A stretch of 8,463 nucleotides of DNA. It comes from Porticoccaceae bacterium. GTDB taxonomy: Bacteria; Pseudomonadota; Gammaproteobacteria; Pseudomonadales; Porticoccaceae. The stretch spans positions 1-8,463 of the forward strand of contig JAHRWI010000038.1 in the NCBI GenBank assembly GCA_019090225.1. The letters are read 5' to 3'. Shown here piece after piece: positions 1-5,169 of this stretch (positions are counted from its first letter, which is position 1; every line of letters begins with the position of its first letter). Both the position numbers and the translations under genes were made by a program. The notes under the pieces are model-generated. The model searched no databases. It was not told where the DNA came from and saw only the letters and a program-made list of their open reading frames with translations.

Positions 1-657
1 AAGTATCTTGAAGGCGAGAAAGTTGGCGATGGCAACATCCTCGCCGCCTCGTTCACCAATCAGGGCAGAACCTATGATGCGGTGCTGTTCAAAGAAACCG
101 ATGGCTCGATGAATTATTATGCCCCGGATGGTAAACCCATGCGCAAAGCCTTTTTGCGAGCACCTCTGGATTTCACTCGTATCAGCTCTAACTTTAATCT
201 GCGCCGGAAACATCCCATACACAAGAAAATCAAAGCCCACAGAGGTGTTGACTACGCTGCATCCCGTGGCACTCCAGTTTATGCCGCCGGTAATGGTAAG
301 GTGGTTGCATCAGGCTACAGCAAGGCTAACGGCAATTATGTCTTCATAAAACACGGCGAGCAGTTTGTTACCAAATACCTGCATCTGGACAAACGCAAAG
401 TCCGCAGAGGTCACAGCGTCAAACAACGCCAAACTATTGGTACAGTGGGTTCGACAGGCTACGCAACTGGACCCCATCTGCACTATGAATTTCTGGTCAA
501 TGGCGTCCATCGCAACCCAAGAACCGTCAAACTGCCGGAAGCCAAACCGATAGCGGCCAGTAAAAAGGCAGCATTCGCGACACAAACTGCGCCCTTGCTG
601 GCCAGATTAAAACAGCTAGGTGGCACTCAGATCGCATTTGCCTCACCAAATAAATAA
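1..657 (+). CDS. M23 family peptidoglycan endopeptidase (MepM-like), 5'-truncated
   Basis: This is the C-terminal 218 codons of a LytM/M23 zinc metallopeptidase; the frame is open from base 1, so the gene begins outside the window. The catalytic domain shows the zinc motif HRGVDYA (bases about 238-258; H and D ligands) and the second motif GPHLHYEF (about 472-492), plus the family segments GTPVYAAGNGKV and TKYLHL. The upstream residues (SFTNQGRTYDAVLF, YYAPDGKPMRKAFLRAPLDF) match the linker that precedes the domain in MepM/YebA-type proteins. Family members act in the periplasm and cut peptide cross-links, usually D-Ala-mDAP, to allow wall expansion. The stop lies 8 bases before anmK, which suggests co-transcription with an anhydromuropeptide recycling enzyme. 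The N-terminal membrane anchor and any LysM or OapA region are outside the window. Family assignment is firm; the exact substrate is inferred. Confidence 0.93.
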   Translation, partial: KYLEGEKVGDGNILAASFTNQGRTYDAVLFKETDGSMNYYAPDGKPMRKAFLRAPLDFTRISSNFNLRRKHPIHKKIKAHRGVDYAASRGTPVYAAGNGKVVASGYSKANGNYVFIKHGEQFVTKYLHLDKRKVRRGHSVKQRQTIGTVGSTGYATGPHLHYEFLVNGVHRNPRTVKLPEAKPIAASKKAAFATQTAPLLARLKQLGGTQIAFASPNK

Positions 658-665
658 GCTGCCCT

Positions 666-1814
666 GTGGCAAATACCGTTCCAAACCCCTTGTTTATTGG
701 ACTTATGTCCGGCACCAGCATTGATGGCATCGACACTCTACTGGCCGAATTCCCCGATAATGGGAGACCCACTGTACTGGGCTGGCATAGCCACGGCATT
801 CCCGATTCACTACGGCAGGAACTCACCGCCCTAAGCACGCCTGACGGCGACACCATCGATTTGCTTGGACAAGCTGACCAAGCATTAGGTGAGTTGTTTG
901 CTGAGGCAACACTGGCTTTACTGGAGGCTTGCGCAATAGCACCACAGCAGATCACCGCCATAGGCAGTCACGGGCAAACCGTTCGCCATCGCCCCCCTGG
1001 CAAACATCAAGCCCATCCTTTCACATTACAAATTGGCGACCCCAATATCATCGCATCGCGGACGGGCATTACCACTGTGGCCGATTTTCGCCGCGCTGAT
1101 ATCGCTGCCGGCGGCCAGGGTGCCCCTCTTGCACCCACATTTCACAGGCATGTCTTTAGCGATTCAGAGCAAAACAGGGTTATTGTCAACATTGGCGGTA
1201 TGGCCAACATCACCTGGTTACCGGCTCAGGGAGAGGCTATTGGTTTTGATACCGGCCCCGGCAATCGGCTTCTGGATTATTGGAGCCAGCAACATTTAAA
1301 ACTGCCCTTCGACGACAAAGGTCATTGGGCTAGCCAACACGATTCAAATTCAGCGCTACTGTCCTTATTTAAAAACCATCCCTTTTTTATCGAGCCCGCG
1401 CCAAAAAGCACGGGGAGAGAAGCCTTCAACGAGCAATGGCTGCATCAACAACTGGCACTGCACGAGCAAGAATTAAGACCAGGTGACGTGCAGGCTACGC
1501 TGTTAAATTTAACAGTCGAGACAATCAGCGATAGCATCGCCTCCCTTCCGGGCCTTACCCATGAGGTTTACATTTGTGGAGGTGGGGCTTACAACGACGA
1601 GCTGATGAATTGTCTACAAAAGGCACTCACGCCTGTCTCAGTCGCCAGCACTGATATTTTAGGGGTGGATCCAGATAAGGTCGAAGCTCTGGCTTTTGCA
1701 TGGCTGGCACAACGTACTTTGGCTGGCCAGACCGGCAATCTACCGGCTGTCACCGGCGCTCGAGAAGAAGTCGTGCTGGGAGGGATCTATCCGGGCAAGG
1801 CCTGGAGAAACTAA
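666..1814 (+). CDS. anmK: Anhydro-N-acetylmuramic acid kinase
   Basis: A complete 382-residue AnmK, slightly longer than the usual ~370. The enzyme opens the 1,6-anhydro ring of anhMurNAc and phosphorylates it with ATP to MurNAc-6-phosphate, a cytoplasmic step of cell-wall recycling. Visible signatures of the ASKHA-type kinase fold are GLMSGTSIDGID (residues 12-23, phosphate loop), GSHGQTVRH, VNIGGMANITWLP, GFDTGPGNRLLD with the catalytic Asp, CGGGAYNDELM, and the C-terminal DKVEALAFAWLA. The chosen start is GTG at 666, five to eight residues ahead of the conserved FIGLMSGTS block as in homologues. It has no convincing Shine-Dalgarno site, so translation probably depends on coupling to the upstream peptidase gene that ends at 657. 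The next in-frame ATG (705) lies inside the phosphate-binding motif and is unlikely. Confidence 0.97.
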   Translation: MANTVPNPLFIGLMSGTSIDGIDTLLAEFPDNGRPTVLGWHSHGIPDSLRQELTALSTPDGDTIDLLGQADQALGELFAEATLALLEACAIAPQQITAIGSHGQTVRHRPPGKHQAHPFTLQIGDPNIIASRTGITTVADFRRADIAAGGQGAPLAPTFHRHVFSDSEQNRVIVNIGGMANITWLPAQGEAIGFDTGPGNRLLDYWSQQHLKLPFDDKGHWASQHDSNSALLSLFKNHPFFIEPAPKSTGREAFNEQWLHQQLALHEQELRPGDVQATLLNLTVETISDSIASLPGLTHEVYICGGGAYNDELMNCLQKALTPVSVASTDILGVDPDKVEALAFAWLAQRTLAGQTGNLPAVTGAREEVVLGGIYPGKAWRN

Positions 1815-1849
1815 GTCCATCTACCCCGATAACCCTGCTCAAAATAGAC

Positions 1850-2350
1850 TTAGAAATACACAAAGCCTTCTTCACCGCTCAGCCGGTCTATTTCCGCAGG
1901 CCCAAAAGGCACACTGCCGACAAAGGGAAATAGCTCGGCCACGTCGGTTTCTAGAAAGCGCAGACGCGTGCGACAGACTTTAATATCGACCACCTTTAAC
2001 GCCGACAGTCGGGCCGCCAGATCAACAATAGGTTTGTAACGCCTGTAGTTATCCCTGAAAAATATTTCGACTTCAGGCCCATGCAGTACGAAGGCAATGA
2101 CAGGCGACGCCGGATTCATATTGTTGTCGAGGTAATATTGCTCTGCTTTCAGCAGTGCACGCTTCACCTCCTCAGGATCATTCTGTTCTATCCGGGCGAG
2201 GTACCCAGGCACATCGGCGTTAATTTCTAGCCCGTAGGACGGCTCCACACCCGCCCGAATCAGCTCGGAACAAGCAAGCATAATCAGGCTCGCCAACAGC
2301 ACAAAACTGGCGGATCTACTTTTACGCCAAGACGGTATGCAGCGCTTCAT
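1850..2350 (-). CDS. Exported DsrE/DsrF-like family protein
   Basis: A 166-residue protein. Residues 14-30 form a hydrophobic signal segment after a basic N-terminus (KRCIPSWRKSR). It ends MLAC-SEL (Cys27), a near-lipobox that departs from consensus at -3 and -2, so lipoprotein or ordinary secretion is possible. The mature part has the pattern of DsrE/DsrF-like proteins (COG1416 type): FVLHGPEVEIFF (88-98), an alpha segment RYKPIVDLAARLSAL, a conserved cysteine in VDIKVCRTRL (Cys126), and the closing segment SVPFGPAEIDRLSGEEGFVYF. DsrE-type folds are known from sulfur-transfer complexes, but a sulfur role is only inferred here and no dsr or tus partner genes are visible. It follows erpA by 25 bases and is the last gene of the - strand run, ending 35 bases from the convergent anmK stop. 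The start has only a weak, distant AAGG. Confidence 0.75.
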   Translation of the reverse strand: MKRCIPSWRKSRSASFVLLASLIMLACSELIRAGVEPSYGLEINADVPGYLARIEQNDPEEVKRALLKAEQYYLDNNMNPASPVIAFVLHGPEVEIFFRDNYRRYKPIVDLAARLSALKVVDIKVCRTRLRFLETDVAELFPFVGSVPFGPAEIDRLSGEEGFVYF

Positions 2351-2375
2351 AAGACCGGAGCCTTAGTAACAACAT

Positions 2376-2729
2376 TTAGATAGAAAATGAAGCACCACAA
2401 CCACAGGTGGTTGCAGCATTGGGGTTATTGATAATAAATCGTGAACCCTCGAGGCCTTCGGTATAGTCTACCTCTGCACCTGCAAGGTATTGGAAACTCA
2501 AAGAATCTACCAAAACTGACACGCCATCACTATCTACTTTGGTATCATCTTCAGCAATGCTCTCGTCAAAAGAAAAGCCATACTGAAACCCTGAGCAACC
2601 GCCGCCCGTTACAAAGACCCGTAACTTTAGCGATGGGTTGCCTTCTTCGTCCACCAGGCTCTTTACTTTAGCAACGGCTTTAGGGGTTATATTGACTGAA
2701 GTCGGAGTGAATGTTGCTGCACCGCCCAT
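2376..2729 (-). CDS. erpA: Iron-sulfur cluster insertion protein ErpA
   Basis: A complete 117-residue A-type carrier, full length for the family. It receives Fe-S clusters from the Isc/Suf machinery and delivers them to apoproteins; in Escherichia coli ErpA is needed for IspG/IspH of isoprenoid synthesis. The three cluster-binding cysteines are present: one in RVFVTGGGCSGFQYGF (about residues 38-53) and two in the terminal TTCGCGASFSI. The stretch LEGSRFIINNPNAATTCGCG is highly typical of ErpA rather than IscA or SufA. A clear Shine-Dalgarno (AGGGG, 6-base spacer) supports the ATG at 2729. The gene sits between the bactofilin gene (74-base gap) and the DsrE-like gene (25-base gap). The 74-base leader holds a small hairpin and a motif shared with the argC leader, described separately. 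Confidence 0.96.
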   Translation of the reverse strand: MGGAATFTPTSVNITPKAVAKVKSLVDEEGNPSLKLRVFVTGGGCSGFQYGFSFDESIAEDDTKVDSDGVSVLVDSLSFQYLAGAEVDYTEGLEGSRFIINNPNAATTCGCGASFSI

Positions 2730-2735
2730 GATAAA

Positions 2736-2740
2736 CCCCT
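2736..2740 (-). promoter_or_regulatory. Ribosome binding site of erpA
   Basis: AGGGG on the - strand, 6 bases before the ATG at 2729. It fixes the erpA start and gives the gene its own efficient translation entry after the 74-base gap from the bactofilin gene. Confidence 0.7.
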
Positions 2741-2766
2741 GAAATAAACTGAAAAATTAAGTTTCA

Positions 2767-2784
2767 CACCCTGATATGGGGGTG
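2767..2784 (-). other. Small hairpin in the bactofilin-erpA gap
   Basis: A 5-bp perfect stem (CACCC with GGGTG) around an 8-base loop. On the - strand it is followed by GTGAAACTTAATTTTTC. It could be a weak terminator or attenuator between the bactofilin gene and erpA, but the stem is short and the T-run is about 10 bases away, so function is uncertain. Confidence 0.2.
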
Positions 2785-2803
2785 CCTATAAACAATTACA
2801 ATA

Positions 2804-3271
2804 TCAAGCTGGCTTCGTCAATTTACTGTTAATCATGGCATCATTACCAACGCCACTCTGAGTATTCACCTGACCAGCGTGGGAAGCAGCTGATTTAGCC
2901 AGTTTTTGATTCGGCTTGCCCTGCACCAGACTACCATTGACCTGAGCGCCTTTCGCTACCTCCAGAACAGTGTAGTAGACGTTACCTTCGACTACAGCAC
3001 CGTTGGCAAGTTCGACAAGCTTGTCGGCATAAATATCGCCCTTAACGCGGCCACTGACCACCACAGATGGCGCTCTAACTTCACCGCGCACCAAGCCCTT
3101 ATCGAGCACAGTGACGCTGGGTTCGCCACCTTCCTGAGAAATAATATTTCCAGTTATTTCTCCTTCAACAACCAGGGTACCGTAAAATTTCAGATCCCCC
3201 AGCACATGCGTTCCTTCGGCAATCACTGTTGGTGTCGTCGTAGCGAGTTTTCCGGTACTTTTTTTGCGCAT
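2804..3271 (-). CDS. Bactofilin (polymer-forming cytoskeletal protein)
   Basis: A 155-residue bactofilin. The central domain (about residues 18-120) is the beta-helix repeat region typical of the family: short hydrophobic/glycine turns such as GDLKFYGTLVVEGEITGNI, VTVLDKGLVRGEVRAPSVVVSGRVKGDIYA and VVEGNVYYTVLEVAKGAQVNGSL. It is flanked by a basic N-terminal tail (RKKSTGK) and an unstructured, Ser/Asn/Gln-rich C-terminus. Bactofilins self-assemble without nucleotide into filaments, often at the membrane, and help localise wall enzymes and set cell shape. GTG (3274) and ATG (3271) are adjacent in-frame starts. I chose ATG because AGGGAG lies 6 bases before it and only 3 before the GTG. The stop of the upstream coiled-coil gene abuts this start, so translation of the two is probably coupled. 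Confidence 0.93.
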   Translation of the reverse strand: MRKKSTGKLATTTPTVIAEGTHVLGDLKFYGTLVVEGEITGNIISQEGGEPSVTVLDKGLVRGEVRAPSVVVSGRVKGDIYADKLVELANGAVVEGNVYYTVLEVAKGAQVNGSLVQGKPNQKLAKSAASHAGQVNTQSGVGNDAMINSKLTKPA

Positions 3272-3274
3272 CAC

Positions 3275-3943
3275 CTACTCCCTGGCATCAGGCCAGTCAA
3301 ATGTCAATTTACGACGCACGGCAGGAAGTTTTTCCGGCCAGGCACTTATTAACAAACTTTGTGGGACAAAATGTTCGGGCAATTTTATTACGCCCTCAAT
3401 GACACTGAAATATTTCAATTTTGTTTTCGCAATCGCCGATGCTTGTTGTTCATCCAGCTCAGCCAGGGTATAACTTATGGCCTCATCACTCTGCTGTCCA
3501 TTTACCTGCATTGAGTAGCCTACCGAAAGGGTTTTTAACCTCGCTGCCTGCTGCCTGATGACAAAATTGTAAGCAAATAATAATGGCTCACCAGTGGACT
3601 TTATACCGACGTTAAGAATATGCAAACCCTCGTCAATATTGTCAACTTTCAACAGCTTCCCATATAGCATCAGCTCTTCTTCCTGAGTTGACAGTTGCGC
3701 ATCAAGACTCGCTACCGATTTCCGCAGACTCTCTAGCGCCTGTTGATCAATATCCTTGCCAGCACGCAGACCGATCAACTCCATAGCTTGCTGATCAATC
3801 AGCGCCTTCTGCTCCAGCAGTTGCGAGACACTCTCCCTGCTCGCAGTCATTTGATCACCATAATATCGGCTGCCCGCCAAAGCCCCGAGCACAAAGACAA
3901 TCAGGCCAGCCACTGCGGCCAAAGCGATGACTTTATTATTCAT
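3275..3943 (-). CDS. Membrane-anchored coiled-coil protein (DUF6776-like)
   Basis: A 222-residue protein of unknown function, probably the DUF6776-type family found beside bactofilin genes in pseudomonads (recalled, not searched). Residues 5-25 (VIALAAVAGLIVFVLGALAG) form one transmembrane helix. Residues about 33-95 are a Gln/Glu/Leu-rich heptad-like region consistent with a coiled coil (LLEQKALIDQQAMELIGL, LDAQLSTQEEELMLYGKLL). Residues about 100-222 look like a compact beta-rich domain (GLHILNVGIKSTGEPLLFAYNFVIRQ, LKYFSVIEGVIKLPEHFVPQSLLI). The likely topology is a short cytoplasmic N-terminus with the rest periplasmic. ATG at 3943 has AAAGG with a 6-base spacer. Its TAG stop abuts the bactofilin start, so a shared function with the bactofilin is a reasonable inference. 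No enzymatic motif is visible. Confidence 0.82.
   Translation of the reverse strand: MNNKVIALAAVAGLIVFVLGALAGSRYYGDQMTASRESVSQLLEQKALIDQQAMELIGLRAGKDIDQQALESLRKSVASLDAQLSTQEEELMLYGKLLKVDNIDEGLHILNVGIKSTGEPLLFAYNFVIRQQAARLKTLSVGYSMQVNGQQSDEAISYTLAELDEQQASAIAKTKLKYFSVIEGVIKLPEHFVPQSLLISAWPEKLPAVRRKLTFDWPDARE
3278..3283 (-). promoter_or_regulatory. Ribosome binding site deciding the bactofilin start
   Basis: AGGGAG on the - strand lies inside the end of the upstream gene, 6 bases before the ATG at 3271 and 3 before the in-frame GTG at 3274. The spacing favours the ATG. Confidence 0.65.
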
Positions 3944-3949
3944 CTAGTG

Positions 3950-3954
3950 CCTTT
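3950..3954 (-). promoter_or_regulatory. Ribosome binding site of the coiled-coil protein gene
   Basis: AAAGG on the - strand with a 6-base spacer before the ATG at 3943. It supports this start and independent translation after the 51-base gap from argC. Confidence 0.6.
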
Positions 3955-3994
3955 GTTAGTCTTTGTCAAATGCAATGCGCGCTTTAACCTTTGC

Positions 3995-5032
3995 TCATGG
4001 TAGTAGTGGTGGCGCCATTAAACCACGGGTCTCCGGCAAGCCAAACAGCACATTCATATTCTGTACCGCTTGACCAGATGCACCTTTAACCAAATTATCG
4101 ATCACCGACATCACCACAACTTTTTGTTTTCCTTGCGGGCGCGTTACACCAATTCGACAAATATTAGCCCCACGGACACTGCGCGTTTGTGGATAACTCT
4201 CACCGGGCATAACATCGACAAAAGCTTCATCGGTATAATATCGTTCATAGAGAGCTTGCAAATCGACATCGTCTTTGCCTGCCATAAGCGTGCTATAAAG
4301 AGTCGAATGAATACCTCTGATAATAGGCAACAAGTGTGGCACAAAGGTCAGCTCTACCTGGCCATTCGCCAGCCCGGCGAGCTCCTGCTCAATCTCAGGC
4401 AGGTGCCGATGTCCTGAAACCCCATAGGCTTTGAAGTTATCACTGACTTCCGTATGCAAATTGTTGACGCTAGCTCCACGACCCGCACCGCTGGCACCTG
4501 AGGCTGAACTGGCGATCAAATCGTCGACCGCGACTAAACCTTCGCGAAGCAAGGGCAAAAACCCCAGCAACACACTGGTGGGATAACAGCCAGGGCAGGC
4601 GATCAACTGGGCTTTGCGAATATTGTCGCGATTAATTTCTGGTAAACCGTAAACCGCTTCGCTCACCACCTCAGGGCAAGCATGGCTCTGACCATACCAT
4701 TGCTCCCACACGGCAATATCCTTGATTCTGAAATCTGCCGACAGGTCGATTACTTTTGTGCCTCGCGCCAATAAATCGGGCACCATAGCTTGCGCGACGC
4801 CGTGAGGGGTCGCAAAAAACACCAAATCCGACTCACTGAGCTGATTAACATCCGGCTCACTAAACTGCAGGTCGAAATGGCCCCTTAAATTCGGGAATAA
4901 ATCGCTCACTGAGCGACCGCTTTCCGCTCGCGAGGTAATAGCGCTCAACTCCACGTCGGGATGTCCCGCTAAGAGACGCAATAATTCGACGCCGGTATAA
5001 CCGGTGCCACCAACAATACTGACTTTAATCAC
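3995..5032 (-). CDS. argC: N-acetyl-gamma-glutamyl-phosphate reductase
   Basis: A complete 345-residue ArgC, the normal length for the long-form family. It catalyses the NADPH-dependent reduction of N-acetyl-glutamyl-5-phosphate to the semialdehyde, the third step of arginine synthesis, in the cytoplasm. Seen directly: the Rossmann nucleotide-binding motif VGGTGYTGVELLRLL (residues 7-21), the catalytic cysteine in ACPGCYPTSVLLGF (Cys149), the substrate-binding SSASGASGAGRGA (174-186), a His-containing SGHRHLPEIEQEL and the conserved VPHLLPIIRGIHST. The start is GTG at 5032, supported by AGGAA with a 7-base spacer and by placement of the Rossmann motif directly after the N-terminus. It is the first gene of the - strand run and diverges from the ClC gene. 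No ARG box could be recognised by eye in the upstream region. Confidence 0.97.
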   Translation of the reverse strand: MIKVSIVGGTGYTGVELLRLLAGHPDVELSAITSRAESGRSVSDLFPNLRGHFDLQFSEPDVNQLSESDLVFFATPHGVAQAMVPDLLARGTKVIDLSADFRIKDIAVWEQWYGQSHACPEVVSEAVYGLPEINRDNIRKAQLIACPGCYPTSVLLGFLPLLREGLVAVDDLIASSASGASGAGRGASVNNLHTEVSDNFKAYGVSGHRHLPEIEQELAGLANGQVELTFVPHLLPIIRGIHSTLYSTLMAGKDDVDLQALYERYYTDEAFVDVMPGESYPQTRSVRGANICRIGVTRPQGKQKVVVMSVIDNLVKGASGQAVQNMNVLFGLPETRGLMAPPLLP

Positions 5033-5039
5033 AAGACAA

Positions 5040-5044
5040 TTCCT
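5040..5044 (-). promoter_or_regulatory. Ribosome binding site supporting the GTG start of argC
   Basis: AGGAA on the - strand with a 7-base spacer before the GTG at 5032. It supports this non-ATG start. Confidence 0.6.
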
Positions 5045-5075
5045 GAAACCGTACCGATAATGCCAAACAGCCGCC

Positions 5076-5082
5076 TATAATA
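5076..5082. promoter_or_regulatory. Candidate -10 element in the argC/clc divergent region
   Basis: The 129-base divergent region contains a perfect TATAAT on the + strand (5076-5081), which could serve the ClC gene starting at 5162. The complementary strand reads TATTAT (5082-5077), a 5/6 match that could serve argC. Neither strand has a good -35 hexamer at 16-18 bases, so this is a candidate only. Activator-dependent or extended contacts cannot be judged from sequence. Confidence 0.3.
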
Positions 5083-5092
5083 CCGGAAGATG

Positions 5093-5106
5093 GGGGTGCC
5101 TACCCC
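5093..5106. other. GGGGT/ACCCC hairpin in the argC leader region
   Basis: A 5-bp perfect inverted repeat with a 4-base loop (GCCT). It overlaps a 12-base sequence that also occurs upstream of erpA. It could be a protein-binding half-site pair or chance; no regulator is recognised. Confidence 0.2.
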
Positions 5107-5133
5107 GTGCAATTGATCACAAAACGAGGCGAC

Positions 5134-5169
5134 ATGGGCCATCCGATGCGAACGATTCCACATGAATGA
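5134..5169 (+). CDS. Possible 11-codon leader ORF overlapping the clc start
   Basis: GAGG (5126-5129) lies 4 bases before an ATG at 5134 that opens an 11-codon frame, MGHPMRTIPHE, ending in TGA at 5167-5169. The stop lies just inside the ClC reading frame that starts at 5162. The ClC ATG itself has no recognisable Shine-Dalgarno, so ribosomes ending on the leader could reinitiate there. This rests only on spacing; such short frames occur by chance. Confidence 0.2.
   Translation: MGHPMRTIPHE

Noticed and set aside
527..961. Open frame of 144 codons on the - strand opposite the M23/anmK junction
   Set aside because: It is antisense to two strongly conserved genes and its low-complexity Ser/Ala-rich product has no recognisable family.
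1815..1849. Convergent anmK/DsrE-like gap as a bidirectional terminator
   Set aside because: The 35 bases show no stable inverted repeat with a T-run on either strand.
2906..3352. Open frame of 148 codons on the + strand opposite the bactofilin gene
   Set aside because: The antisense bactofilin frame is unmistakable. This frame has no family features and arises from the repetitive codon pattern of the beta-helix.
3964..3969. TTGACA on the - strand in the argC/coiled-coil gene gap as an internal promoter
   Set aside because: At 17 bases the matching -10 position reads TAGATG and overlaps the start codon at 3943, so it could not drive a normal leader for this gene.
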